From assembly GCF_040096055.1 (NCBI RefSeq), contig NZ_JBBMFK010000017.1, positions 1 through 64,000 on the forward strand: a stretch of 64,000 bases of DNA. The letters are read 5' to 3'. A program made the position numbers and the translations under genes. How positions within the stretch are numbered: the stretch's first letter is position 1; each line of letters starts with the position of its first letter. Below the pieces are notes generated by a model that saw nothing but the letters and a program-made list of their open reading frames with translations, was not told the origin of the DNA and did not search any database. The stretch comes from Pseudoflavonifractor intestinihominis (GTDB lineage: Bacteria > Bacillota > Clostridia > Oscillospirales > Oscillospiraceae). Shown piece after piece: positions 16,076 through 24,671 of the stretch.

Positions 16076-17503
16076 ATGCGCATGGAATACATCGGCCTGT
16101 CCGAGCTGTCCGGTTCTCTGATCGCCCTTCAGGGCGTGGAGGACGTGGCCTACGACGAGATGGCCGAAATCACCCTGGAGAACGGCGAGCGCCGCTACGG
16201 CCGTGTCATCACGGTTGACGGCGACAAGGCCATCCTCCAGGTCTTCGAGGGCACCAAGGGTATCTCCCTGGAAAACGCCCGCACCCACTTCACCGGCAAG
16301 CCCATGGATATCGCCCTCTCCCACGAGATGCTGGGCCGTATCTTTGACGGCGCCGGCCGGCCCATTGACGGCCTGGGTGAGATCTACCCCGAGCAGCGCC
16401 GGAACATCAACGGCTCTGCCATCAACCCGGTGTCCCGGCAGTACCCCCGCTCCTGCATCTACACCGGTATCTCCGCCATTGACGGCTGCTCCACGCTGAT
16501 CCGCGGCCAGAAGCTGCCTATCTTCTCCGGCGCCGGCATGAAGCACAACGAGCTGGCGGCTCAGATCGTCCGCCAGGCCCGCGTCGGCGACCAGGACGGC
16601 GACTTCGCCATCGTGTTCGCCGCCATGGGCGTCAAGAACGATACCGCCGAGTTCTTCCGCCGCAACTTTGAGGAGGCCGGCGCCCTCCAGCGGGTGGTCA
16701 TGTTCATGAACCTGGCCTCCGACCCCATCATCGAGCGTATCCTGACCCCCCGCTGCGCCCTCACCGCCGCTGAGTATCTGGCCTTTGATCTGGGCTACCA
16801 CGTGCTGGTCATCATGACTGATATGACCTCCTACTGCGAGGCCGTCCGTGAGTTCTCCTCCTCCAAGGGCGAGATTCCCTCCCGTAAGGGCTTCCCCTCC
16901 TACCTGTACTCCGACCTGGCCTCCCTCTACGAGCGCGCCGGCATGATCAAGGGCCGCCCCGGTTCCGTGACCCAGGTGCCCGTCCTGACCATGCCCAACG
17001 ACGATATCACCCACCCCATCCCCGACCTGACCGGCTACATCACCGAGGGCCAGATCGTGCTGGACCGTGATATGGACCAGAAGGGCGTCTATCCCCCCAT
17101 CTCCATCCTGCCCTCCCTGTCCCGTCTGATGAAGGACGGCATCGGCAAGGGCTTCACCCGTGACGACCACCCCGACGTGTCCAACCAGCTCTTCGCGTCC
17201 TACTCCAAGGTGCAGGACGCCCGGAGCCTGGCCAGCGTTATCGGTGAGGATGAGCTGTCCGAAATCGACAAGAAGTACCTGGAGTTCGGCAAGGCCTTCG
17301 AGGCCCTGTTCATCAACCAGGACATGGGCGACAACCGGACCATCGACCAGACCCTGGACCTGGGCTGGAAGCTGCTGAGCATCCTGCCCAAGAGCGAGCT
17401 GGATCGTATGAGCAGCGCCACCATCGAGGCCCACTATGTGGAGGGCGCCTACAAGACCATCCTGCACCCCGAATCCGCCGGCGGAGACGGGAAGCTCAAC
17501 TAA
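16076..17503 (+). CDS. ntpB: V-type ATPase regulatory subunit B
   Basis: 475 residues. It is homologous to subunit A but without a P-loop: the corresponding position reads GQKLPIFSGAGMKHNELA. SVTQVPVLTMPNDD and SLSRLMKDGIG are typical of the B subunit. It forms the alternating hexamer with A. The start at ATG 16076 codes MRMEYIGLSEL and lies 23 bases after ntpA. An ATG two codons further on is an alternative start. Confidence 0.97.
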   Translation: MRMEYIGLSELSGSLIALQGVEDVAYDEMAEITLENGERRYGRVITVDGDKAILQVFEGTKGISLENARTHFTGKPMDIALSHEMLGRIFDGAGRPIDGLGEIYPEQRRNINGSAINPVSRQYPRSCIYTGISAIDGCSTLIRGQKLPIFSGAGMKHNELAAQIVRQARVGDQDGDFAIVFAAMGVKNDTAEFFRRNFEEAGALQRVVMFMNLASDPIIERILTPRCALTAAEYLAFDLGYHVLVIMTDMTSYCEAVREFSSSKGEIPSRKGFPSYLYSDLASLYERAGMIKGRPGSVTQVPVLTMPNDDITHPIPDLTGYITEGQIVLDRDMDQKGVYPPISILPSLSRLMKDGIGKGFTRDDHPDVSNQLFASYSKVQDARSLASVIGEDELSEIDKKYLEFGKAFEALFINQDMGDNRTIDQTLDLGWKLLSILPKSELDRMSSATIEAHYVEGAYKTILHPESAGGDGKLN

Positions 17504-17522
17504 CCTGAGAGGAGGCCCGTAA

Positions 17523-18152
17523 ATGGCCGCTGTCTTACCAACCAAAGGCAACCTGATGGCCACCAAGCGCTCCCGCGCACTGGCTCAGACGGGCTATGAG
17601 CTGATGGACCGGAAGCGGAACATCCTCATCCGGGAGATGATGTCCCTGATGGAGACCGCCAAGCAGGTCCAGGACCAGATCGACACCGTCTTCACCGAGG
17701 CCTATGCCTCCCTCCAGACCGCCAACATCAAGCTGGGCATCTGCGACCGGATCGCCGAGGCCGTTGACGTGGACGAGAGCCTGGAGGTGCAGTACCGCTC
17801 GGTCATGGGCGTGGAGCTGCCCCATATCCCCGACCGGTCCGCTCCGGTCCGGCCCGAGTACGGCTTTGCCTCCACCAGCTCCGAGCTGGACGAGTGCTAC
17901 CTCAAGTTCCACCAGGTGAAGGAGCTGGTGCGCCAGCTGGCGGAGGTGGAGACCTCCATCTACCGCCTGGCCACCGCCATCAAGAAAACCCAGAAGCGTG
18001 CCAACGCCCTGAAGAACATCGTCATTCCCGGCTTCAACAACACCATCCGCTTCATCACCGAAGCGCTGGAGGAGAAGGAGCGGGAGGAGTTCACCCGTCT
18101 GAAGGTCATCAAGTCCTTCCAGACCAAGAAGCGTTCCCGCACAAGCGCCTGA
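17523..18152 (+). CDS. ntpD: V-type ATPase subunit D (central axle)
   Basis: A 209-residue long helical hairpin that forms the rotor axle inside the A3B3 ring. It contains LPTKGNLMATKRSRALAQTG near the N-terminus and KKTQKRANALKNIVIPGF near 155-172, both conserved in NtpD/AtpD. It is the last gene of the operon, with a strong terminator after it. An AGGAGG site precedes ATG 17523. Confidence 0.95.
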   Translation: MAAVLPTKGNLMATKRSRALAQTGYELMDRKRNILIREMMSLMETAKQVQDQIDTVFTEAYASLQTANIKLGICDRIAEAVDVDESLEVQYRSVMGVELPHIPDRSAPVRPEYGFASTSSELDECYLKFHQVKELVRQLAEVETSIYRLATAIKKTQKRANALKNIVIPGFNNTIRFITEALEEKEREEFTRLKVIKSFQTKKRSRTSA

Positions 18153-18156
18153 TCAA

Positions 18157-18196
18157 ATACCGCCGCTGGACAGCAGTCCGGCGGCGGTATTTTTTA
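18157..18196 (+). terminator. terminator of the V-type ATPase operon
   Basis: ATACCGCCGC (18157-18166) pairs with GCGGCGGTAT (18181-18190), then a T run. It ends the nine-gene transcript. Confidence 0.9.
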
Positions 18197-18223
18197 TCTA
18201 TTTTATTTTTAATATATTTCATA

Positions 18224-18252
18224 TTGACTTTTATAAAATTAAAGTTTATATT
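18224..18252 (+). promoter_or_regulatory. promoter of the DUF2089-membrane protein pair
   Basis: TTGACT (18224-18229), a 17-base spacer, TATATT (18247-18252), within a strikingly AT-rich 65-base stretch that contrasts with the GC-rich surroundings. Confidence 0.7.
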
Positions 18253-18287
18253 AATATTATGAAAGTCACAGAGAGGAGGTTCTGTCC

Positions 18288-18584
18288 ATGTCCATTGACC
18301 GAGTCCCGGGCTGGATGGCCGAACTGGAGGAGGAGGACGCGGCCTTTATCCGCAACTTTCTCCTGTGCTCCGGCTCCCTCAAGGATATCGCCAGGCAGTA
18401 CGGCGTGTCCTACCCCACTGTCCGCCTCCGGCTGGACCGGCTGATCCAGAAGATCAAGCTCAGCGAGGAGGCCGACCAGGACCCCTATGTGGCGCTGATC
18501 AAACGCCTGGCCGTCAATGAGAAGCTGGACTTCGACACGGCAAAGCTCCTGATTCAGGAGTACCGCAGGCAGAAGAAGGAGTGA
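18288..18584 (+). CDS. DUF2089 family protein
   Basis: A 98-residue cytosolic protein. Residues 20-55 form a helix-turn-helix (SLKDIARQYGVSYPTVRLRL), suggesting DNA binding. The short C-terminal part is acidic then helical. No zinc-ribbon cysteines, which some DUF2089 members carry at the N-terminus, are present. It starts at ATG 18288 after GAGAGGAGG. A membrane protein starts six bases after its stop, so the two are probably co-translated, a layout seen for small regulator/membrane-partner pairs. Function is otherwise unknown. Confidence 0.75.
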   Translation: MSIDRVPGWMAELEEEDAAFIRNFLLCSGSLKDIARQYGVSYPTVRLRLDRLIQKIKLSEEADQDPYVALIKRLAVNEKLDFDTAKLLIQEYRRQKKE

Positions 18585-18589
18585 ATTGT

Positions 18590-18919
18590 ATGTCCACTAT
18601 TCTGGCTATCGTTCTGTTTCTAGGTGCGCTTCTCGTCTATATCTGTATTTTGGGCCTGGTGCAGTATCTGCTCTGCCGGCTGACACCCCCCTGGCCCGGC
18701 CTGATTATCCCTGTGCTCTCCGGCATCGGTTCCGTGACTCTGTCCCTCCTGTTCCTGTTCAATCTGGCTGCCTTCTCCCTTCCGGCCGTGCTCATGTCCC
18801 TCCTCCTGCTGGTATTGCTCAACCTGCCCACCGCGGTATACATTGTTATCTATCATATCACCCGCCGCCGTCTCCAGGAGCGGGACGAGGTGGAGCGCAT
18901 GAATCTCCAGGACCTGTGA
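18590..18919 (+). CDS. small integral membrane protein of unknown function
   Basis: 109 residues with three predicted membrane helices (roughly 3-28, 36-58 and 62-88) and a charged cytoplasmic tail (RRRLQERDEVERMNLQDL). ATG 18590 was chosen because GAAGGAG is eight bases upstream; a GTG three codons earlier overlaps that site. I do not recognise the family. Its tight spacing with the DUF2089 gene suggests it may control or be controlled by that regulator. Confidence 0.7.
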   Translation: MSTILAIVLFLGALLVYICILGLVQYLLCRLTPPWPGLIIPVLSGIGSVTLSLLFLFNLAAFSLPAVLMSLLLLVLLNLPTAVYIVIYHITRRRLQERDEVERMNLQDL

Positions 18920-18929
18920 CCCACATATA

Positions 18930-18970
18930 ACAGCCGCCCGCTGTCTTTCGGACAGCGGGCGGCTGTTTCT
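18930..18970 (+). terminator. terminator after the DUF2089 pair
   Basis: ACAGCCGCCCGCTGTC (18930-18945) pairs perfectly with GACAGCGGGCGGCTGT (18951-18966), then TTTCTCTTTTT. It can act on both strands for the converging genes. Confidence 0.85.
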
Positions 18971-18980
18971 CTTTTTCAGT

Positions 18981-19157
18981 TCATTCTTCTTCCTCACGTG
19001 ACCAGTCCGACACCATATGCAGCTCCCCCGAATCCATGTCCATCGCCATATGGTCGTCCATCCGCATCAGCAGGTCCCCATCGGAATCAATCGCCATGCG
19101 GTCTGAGATGGTATAGGCAAAATCCCCGTCGTCATAGTCAAAGAAATGCTTTCCCAT
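18981..19157 (-). CDS. small acidic protein, 58 residues, unknown
   Basis: MGKHFFDYDDGDFAYTISD is the start. The rest is rich in Asp, Met and Glu (repeated MDxDSGD/MRMDD-like units) and it ends in four Glu. There is no membrane segment. AAAGGAG lies 11 bases before ATG 19157. It lies 40 bases downstream of the nucleotidyltransferase-like gene on the same strand. The regular spacing of MAID/MAMD repeats and the codon pattern make it look like a real protein, but I cannot name a family with certainty. Confidence 0.6.
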   Translation of the reverse strand: MGKHFFDYDDGDFAYTISDRMAIDSDGDLLMRMDDHMAMDMDSGELHMVSDWSREEEE

Positions 19158-19197
19158 GGAATACCGTTCTCCTTTCGCTTCTCTTTCGTCTCCGCTG

Positions 19198-19935
19198 TCA
19201 GAGCATGATGCGGTATCCGCTCTGAAGCTGCTGCCAGCTACATGCGCTCTGCGGTCTTATCTGCTGTCTTATCTGATTATATACATTGTTTACGGCTTCA
19301 ATATAGCAGACAAAGGAGGGGCGATTCATAAGCATATTCTCACCTGGACAGGTTAAGCGGCCGCAGCCTCTCAGGTACCCGTTTTTGATTTTCAGATACT
19401 CCTCTCGCAGCTGTGCCCATCTTCCATGTTCTTTGATCCAGTCTGCCTTTTCTTCGAGCTCCTCTGAGTTCCGTACAATATTCCAGTAGTATTGGTCGCA
19501 AATAGTAATTCCTGTTTTTTCATGAATCAGCCTGTGGCCCGCTTTATTCCGCATCGTAATGCAGACATCAATGGAAAATTCCGTTCTGTTTCCTTTTCTG
19601 AACTGTATCCTCGGGCTTGTCAGGCAGGAGGTGGAGTCCTGGCAGTCCCCGATTCCATATTCATTCAGGGCCTCATTGAACGCATTTCTGACGCGCTCCT
19701 TGATGCCCCGGCAATCACGAAAATCCTCACATCTGCGGATCTCCAGGTTGTAGTCCAGGTCCACCGGCTCGTCGGCATTCTGCAAGATGAGATTCCTCCC
19801 GCCGCTGCCCACCAGCTGGAAGCCCGCCCCGATGTCATACTCGTCCTTCAAGCGATGGCACAGGCTCTGCATGATTTCTCCTGCCAGGTTCCGCATGCTG
19901 CTCTCAAACTTCCTGTCGTCCAAATAGTGGTACAT
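19198..19935 (-). CDS. nucleotidyltransferase-fold protein, function unknown
   Basis: 245 residues from MYHYLDDRKF. The pattern LVGSGGRNL (41-49), then DLDYN (59-63) and FSIDVCI with Asp123 matches the GS...DxD...D metal-binding core of the polymerase-beta-type nucleotidyltransferase superfamily. The remainder is helical. ATG 19935 follows GAAAGGAGAAGG. GC content is visibly lower than in neighbouring genes, suggesting acquisition. It precedes the acidic 58-residue protein. It could be a tRNA/nucleotide-modifying enzyme, a defence-type synthetase, or an inactive relative; no motif decides. Confidence 0.5.
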   Translation of the reverse strand: MYHYLDDRKFESSMRNLAGEIMQSLCHRLKDEYDIGAGFQLVGSGGRNLILQNADEPVDLDYNLEIRRCEDFRDCRGIKERVRNAFNEALNEYGIGDCQDSTSCLTSPRIQFRKGNRTEFSIDVCITMRNKAGHRLIHEKTGITICDQYYWNIVRNSEELEEKADWIKEHGRWAQLREEYLKIKNGYLRGCGRLTCPGENMLMNRPSFVCYIEAVNNVYNQIRQQIRPQSACSWQQLQSGYRIML

Positions 19936-20049
19936 ATACCTTCTCCTTTCTTTTCCCCAACCGACCATTCAGACTTGGAATCTAAATCATTGTATTATAT
20001 CTGTACTGGATATGATTGTCAATTCTTTTTTTCAATTTCTTTGCCCACA

Positions 20050-20097
20050 TAGAAAAATTCTCCTGCCGCCATGAGGGACAGCAGGAGAATTTTTTTG
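20050..20097 (-). terminator. terminator of the metF-metH-udg operon
   Basis: AAATTCTCCTGC and GCAGGAGAATTT flank a 20-base loop, with A and T runs on both sides, so it functions on either strand. It lies immediately after the uracil-DNA glycosylase stop. Confidence 0.8.
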
Positions 20098-20101
20098 TCG
20101 C

Positions 20102-20668
20102 TCAATAGGTCCTGGTGCAGATTTCCCTGATCTTAGCCTGGAGGGACTTCAGGTCCTCAAAGGCGGCGGGACGCCAGCCAGGGTTGCGCAGCAGGGCCGC
20201 CGGGTGGTACATGGCGGTCATGTGCACCCCCGCCTTTTCCACCCACTGGCCGTGCTCCTTGGTGATCTTGAAGTCCTCCTTGATCAGCTTCATGGCGGCG
20301 ATCCGGCCCAGGCACACGATGATCTTGGGCCGGATGATGGCCACCTGGTTGCGCAGATAGCCGATGCAGGCCTCCTGCTCCACGTTGAGGGGGTCCCGGT
20401 TCTGGGGCGGACGGCACTTGACCATGTTGGTGATGTAGATCTTGCTCCGGTCCAGATCGATGATCTCCAGCATGTCGTCCAGCAGCTTGCCGGCCCGGCC
20501 CACAAAGGGCTCTCCCTTCAGGTCCTCCTGTTCGCCGGGTCCCTCGCCGATGAACATGACCTCGGCGTTGGGATTGCCCGCGCCGAACACCACGTTGTGG
20601 CGGGTCTCAGCCAGGGCGCACTTCCGGCAGGCCATACACTCGGCCTGGAGCCCTTCCCAGTTCTTCAT
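20102..20668 (-). CDS. uracil-DNA glycosylase, family 4 type (Fe-S)
   Basis: A 188-residue DNA-repair enzyme that excises uracil. Motif GEGPGEQED (41-49) is the catalytic loop, KCRPPQNRDP (84-93) is the second conserved stretch, and YHPAALLRNP is the DNA-intercalation motif. Cysteines 11, 14, 85 and 101 provide the four 4Fe-4S ligands in the usual spacing. Its ATG overlaps the metH stop by four bases, so it is co-transcribed with methionine genes without an evident functional link. Confidence 0.92.
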   Translation of the reverse strand: MKNWEGLQAECMACRKCALAETRHNVVFGAGNPNAEVMFIGEGPGEQEDLKGEPFVGRAGKLLDDMLEIIDLDRSKIYITNMVKCRPPQNRDPLNVEQEACIGYLRNQVAIIRPKIIVCLGRIAAMKLIKEDFKITKEHGQWVEKAGVHMTAMYHPAALLRNPGWRPAAFEDLKSLQAKIREICTRTY

Positions 20669-23076
20669 GCCTTCTCCTCCCTGTTCTCCGTTGCGTAGAC
20701 TTCCTTGGCGTAGCGGACGGTGGCCATGGCGTCCCTGGCGTAGCGGTCGGCGCCAATGCTGGCGGCGTACTCCTCGGTGAGCACCGCGCCGCCCACCACC
20801 ACCTTGACGCCGCTGCCGCTCTCCCGCAGGGCCCTGATGGTCTCCTCCATGCTGACCACCGTGGTGGTCATGAGGGCGCTCAGGCCCACCAGACGGACAC
20901 CGGGGGCGGCGGCCGCCTCCACGATCGTCTCCGGGGCCACGTCCTTGCCCAGGTCCACCACTTCAAAGCCGTAATTCTCCAGCAGGACCTTGACGATGTT
21001 CTTGCCGATGTCGTGGATATCTCCCTTGACGGTGGCCAGCACCACCTTGCCCTGCTTCTCCTGGGGCTGGCTGGCCATGGCGGCCTTGACCACCTCGAAG
21101 GCCGCCTTGGCCGCCTCGGCGCTCATGAGCAGCTGGGGCAGGAAGAGGATCTTTTTCTCAAAGTCCTGGCCCACCTTGTCCAGGGCGGGGATCAGGGCGG
21201 TGTTGACCAGCTCCAGGGGCTCCACGCCCTTTTCCAGGTTCCTGCGGGCGGCCCGGGCCGCCTCCTCCTGCATGCCCCGCATCACACACTCCTCCAGGGA
21301 CAGGCTGGCCGCGGCGGCAGGGGTGGCAGCGGCGGCCGCGGTCTGGCCGCTGTACGCCTCGATATAGCCGCCGCACTGGCTGTCCAGCCCGGCCAGGGCG
21401 CAGTAGGACCGCCAGGCCCCCATCATACCCTCAGCCAGAGGGTTGATGATGGCGCAGGACAGCCCGGCCTCCAGGGCCATGGCAAAGAAATTGGCGTTGA
21501 TGATGTCCCGCCGGGGCAGGCCGAAGGACACGTTGGACACGCCCAAAATGGTGTGTCCCCCCAGCTCGTCCCGCACCCGCCGGAGAGTCTCCAGGGTGAC
21601 CACCGCCGCCTTGGGCTCGGAGGAGACCGTGAGGGTCAGGCCGTCGATCACGATGTCCTCCGGCGGGATGCCGTACTCCGCTGCGGTGTCGTAGATCTTC
21701 CGGGCCACTGCCAGGCGGCCCTCGGCAGTCTCGGGGATGCCGCCCTCGTCCAGGGCCAGGCCCACCACCACGCCGCCGTACTTGCGCACCAGGGGGAACA
21801 CCGCCGCCATGCTCTCCGCCTTGCCGCTGACCGAGTTGATCATGGGCTTGCCGTTGTAGCGGCGCATGGCACGGGCCATGGCCTGGGTGTCGGAGGTGTC
21901 GATCTGCAGGGGCAGGGGGATGACGCTCTGGAGGGCGCACACCGCCTCCTCCAGCATGGCGGGCTCGTCGATCTCGGGCAGGCCCACGTTCACGTCCAGG
22001 ATGTGGGCCCCGGCCTCCTCCTGGGCGAACCCTTCATTCAGGATATACTCCAGGTCATGGTTCCGCAGGGCCTCCTTGAAGTGCTTCTTGCCGGTGGGAT
22101 TGATGCGCTCGCCGATGATGACGGGCATGGGGCCGATCTCCACCGCCCGGGAGAAGGAGGACACCACAGTCCGCCGCTTCCGCTCCGGCGGGGTGACGGG
22201 GATATCCCGGCAGGCGGCGGTGAGGGCGCGGATGTGGTCGGGGGTAGTGCCGCAGCAGCCGCCCAGGCCCCACACGCCCAGCTTTGCAATGCGCTCCATA
22301 ACGGCGGCAAACCTCTCCGGGTCCACGTCGAACACGGTCCTGTCCCCCTCCCGCCGGGGCAGGCCGGCGTTGGGGTTGACCACCACGGGCACGGACGCCA
22401 GCTTCACCAGCTCCTCGGCCAGGGGGAGCATCTGCTCCGGACCCATGCCGCAGTTGACGCCCAGGGCGTCCACCCGCAGGCCCTCCAGCAGGGCCACGGT
22501 GGAGGCGATAGTGCCGCCGGTGAGCATCTTGCCGTTCTCGTCGTACACCGTGGTCACCACCACGGGCAGGTCGCTGTTCTCCTTGGCCGCCAGCACGGCC
22601 GCCTTGGCCTCGTAGCCGTCGCTCATGGTCTCGATGAGCACCAGGTCGGCCCCGGCCTGGGCGCCCACCCGGACCACTCTGGCAAAGAGGGACACCGCGT
22701 CCTCAAAGTCCAGGTCCCCCATGGGGCGCAGCAGCCGCCCGGTGGGACCCATGTCCAGGGCGATGTAGGCGTCGGCCTCACGGCCCGCCTCCGCCCTGGC
22801 ACGCTTGGCGTTGTCCACGGCCGCCCGGATGATCTCCTCCAGGTCCCATTCTCCGCCGTCGGGGAACTTCAGGGCGTTGGCCCCGAAGGTGTTGGTGCAG
22901 ATGACGTGGCTTCCCGCGTCCAGATAGGCCCTGTGCACGGCCTGAATCCGTTCGGGATAGCGCAGGTTCCAGGTCTCGGGCAGCTCGCCGCCCTTCAGGC
23001 CCTGGGCCTGCAGCAGAGTGCCGGTGCCACCGTCAAAAAAGAGGCGCTCCCGCCCCAGTTTCTCCAAAAAACTCAT
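20665..23076 (-). CDS. metH: cobalamin-dependent methionine synthase, lacking the activation domain
   Basis: 803 residues. The homocysteine-binding zinc barrel (1-290) has NCGMG near 217 and the GGCCG zinc cysteines near 271. The pterin (methyl-tetrahydrofolate) domain spans about 305-560, the B12 cap about 590-670, and the B12 domain carries DIHDIGKNIV near 685, where the histidine is the lower cobalt ligand. E. coli MetH has about 1,227 residues because of a C-terminal reactivation domain; that part is encoded by the adjacent gene upstream. The operon is metF, activation protein, metH, udg. Confidence 0.96.
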   Translation of the reverse strand: MSFLEKLGRERLFFDGGTGTLLQAQGLKGGELPETWNLRYPERIQAVHRAYLDAGSHVICTNTFGANALKFPDGGEWDLEEIIRAAVDNAKRARAEAGREADAYIALDMGPTGRLLRPMGDLDFEDAVSLFARVVRVGAQAGADLVLIETMSDGYEAKAAVLAAKENSDLPVVVTTVYDENGKMLTGGTIASTVALLEGLRVDALGVNCGMGPEQMLPLAEELVKLASVPVVVNPNAGLPRREGDRTVFDVDPERFAAVMERIAKLGVWGLGGCCGTTPDHIRALTAACRDIPVTPPERKRRTVVSSFSRAVEIGPMPVIIGERINPTGKKHFKEALRNHDLEYILNEGFAQEEAGAHILDVNVGLPEIDEPAMLEEAVCALQSVIPLPLQIDTSDTQAMARAMRRYNGKPMINSVSGKAESMAAVFPLVRKYGGVVVGLALDEGGIPETAEGRLAVARKIYDTAAEYGIPPEDIVIDGLTLTVSSEPKAAVVTLETLRRVRDELGGHTILGVSNVSFGLPRRDIINANFFAMALEAGLSCAIINPLAEGMMGAWRSYCALAGLDSQCGGYIEAYSGQTAAAAATPAAAASLSLEECVMRGMQEEAARAARRNLEKGVEPLELVNTALIPALDKVGQDFEKKILFLPQLLMSAEAAKAAFEVVKAAMASQPQEKQGKVVLATVKGDIHDIGKNIVKVLLENYGFEVVDLGKDVAPETIVEAAAAPGVRLVGLSALMTTTVVSMEETIRALRESGSGVKVVVGGAVLTEEYAASIGADRYARDAMATVRYAKEVYATENREEKA

Positions 23077-23087
23077 ACATCCTCCTG

Positions 23088-23738
23088 TTATCTGCGAAAG
23101 GCGCAGTCGGTCTTGTCACAGGCCTCGCAGCCCTGCCGGTGGCAGGGCGCCGCCTGACGGGACATGCCGATCACCGCGGTGACCGACTTCATGGGGGCCA
23201 GCAGCATCTGCTCTGTCACGGTCAGGCCGATCCTGGCCGGGGTCTGGAGCAAAGTTGTGATGTCGCGCTGGTGGGCGATGGAGAAGTCCCCGTAGCCGGG
23301 GCTGAACCGGGGCCGGAGATACCAGCCCTCCTCCTCCGCCTTACGGCGCAGCTCCTCGCAGGCGCTGTCGCAGCATACCTCGATGAGGGAGGCCGCCGCG
23401 GCCTGGAGGATCACCGCCTCGCTCATCCGCACGGCGGTAGCCCTGGCGATGAGCCGGTCGGCCTCCACCCCCAGGGTGGCGGCGAAGAAGATCACCTGCT
23501 CACAGCCCTTCAGGTTGCGGGACAGGCTTTTGCTCTCCACCCGGACCTCCCCCAGCTCCAGCGCCCCGTCGGGCAGGTGGGCGAGGGGGAACGCCCGGCT
23601 CACCCACCGGGGGGTGACCGCCTGTTCCAGCCGCTTGGCGCAGGCGCGGATGGTCTGCTCCATGGCGCTGTCCGGCGGTGTGTCCCTCCGGTAGCCTAAG
23701 TACCGGCAGATCTCGCTGTAGTCCGCCTCCAGGGTCAC
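23088..23738 (-). CDS. methionine synthase activation protein (separate MetH reactivation domain)
   Basis: A 216-residue stand-alone version of the MetH activation domain, which binds S-adenosylmethionine for reductive methylation of inactive cob(II)alamin. RPRFSPGYGDFSIAHQ (142-157) corresponds to the SAM-binding RxxxGY region. The C-terminus has a cysteine cluster (CHRQGCEACDKTDC) that could bind a metal or Fe-S centre. It begins with GTG in a GTGA overlap with the metF stop, and metH follows 11 bases later. Confidence 0.88.
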   Translation of the reverse strand: MTLEADYSEICRYLGYRRDTPPDSAMEQTIRACAKRLEQAVTPRWVSRAFPLAHLPDGALELGEVRVESKSLSRNLKGCEQVIFFAATLGVEADRLIARATAVRMSEAVILQAAAASLIEVCCDSACEELRRKAEEEGWYLRPRFSPGYGDFSIAHQRDITTLLQTPARIGLTVTEQMLLAPMKSVTAVIGMSRQAAPCHRQGCEACDKTDCAFRR

Positions 23739-24595
23739 TTCAGGACCTCCGACAGGCTGGCCTGAATGCCGGCGGCGATCTCCGGCTTGTTCATGGAGTA
23801 GATGTGGATGTGATTGACGCCGTTGGCGATCAGGTCGATGATCTGTCCGGCGGCGTAGGCCACGCCGGCCTGGCGCATGGCCGCCGGATTGTCCCCGAAC
23901 TTGTCCACAATGGCCTTGAACTTTTCTGGCAGATAGGTGCCGGACAGCTTGCAGATGCGGGTCATCTGCTTGCCGTTGGTCACGGGCATGATGCCCGCCA
24001 CCACGGGCACGGTGATGCCCTTCTCCCGGATGCGGTAGAGGAAGTTGTAGAGGATGTTGTTGTCAAAGAACATCTGGGTGGTGAGGAACTCACAGCCCGC
24101 CTCCACCTTGGCCTTCAGATGGTCGATATCGCTGGCCTTGGTGGGGGATTCGGGGTGCCCCTCGGGGTAGCAGGCGCCGCCCACGCAGAAGTCTCCGCTG
24201 GCCTTGATCTCCCGCACCAGCTCGGCGGCGTAGTGGTAGTCGTGGGCCGGGGCGCCGCCGGCGGGGATGTCCCCCCGCAGGGCCAGCACGTTGCTGATGC
24301 CGCTCTCCTTCAGCTTGCCCAGCACTTCATGGACATGCTCCCGGGTGGAGGAGGCGCAGGTCAGGTGGGCCAGAGGCTCCACGCCGTACCTGTCCCGGAT
24401 GCCCGCGGCGATGCCCACGGTGTAGTCGCTGGTGCCGCCGCCGGCGCCGTAGGTGACGCTCATAAAGTCGGGCCTGAGGGCCGCGATCTCCTGGGTGGCC
24501 TTTGCCACCGACTCGTAGGAGTCGCTAGTCTTGGGGGGGAAGACCTCGAAGGACAGGGTGACCTTGTCCTGGTTGAGAATGTCAATGATTTTCAT
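23735..24595 (-). CDS. metF: 5,10-methylenetetrahydrofolate reductase
   Basis: A 286-residue flavin-dependent TIM-barrel enzyme that makes the methyl-tetrahydrofolate used by MetH. LSFEVFPPKT (14-23), with the catalytic Glu, then SVTYGAGGG, AHLTCASSTREH and LALRGD are classic MetF motifs. It is first in the operon. No SAM riboswitch was recognised in the roughly 75-base leader; transcription probably starts near 24665. Confidence 0.95.
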   Translation of the reverse strand: MKIIDILNQDKVTLSFEVFPPKTSDSYESVAKATQEIAALRPDFMSVTYGAGGGTSDYTVGIAAGIRDRYGVEPLAHLTCASSTREHVHEVLGKLKESGISNVLALRGDIPAGGAPAHDYHYAAELVREIKASGDFCVGGACYPEGHPESPTKASDIDHLKAKVEAGCEFLTTQMFFDNNILYNFLYRIREKGITVPVVAGIMPVTNGKQMTRICKLSGTYLPEKFKAIVDKFGDNPAAMRQAGVAYAAGQIIDLIANGVNHIHIYSMNKPEIAAGIQASLSEVLK

Positions 24596-24671
24596 GTCTG
24601 GGTTCTCTCCTTTGGATGTGCCTCAGCGCCAGGGGCCGGCGGTCCCGGCGGCGGCCGATTCAATGCTGTCC

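Noticed and set aside
21013..23157. A 714-codon open frame antisense to metH
   Set aside because: His/Gly/Val-rich with no motif; metH on the other strand is intact.
24596..24665. SAM riboswitch upstream of metF
   Set aside because: The leader is only about 70-75 bases and lacks the conserved SAM-I core and a terminator.
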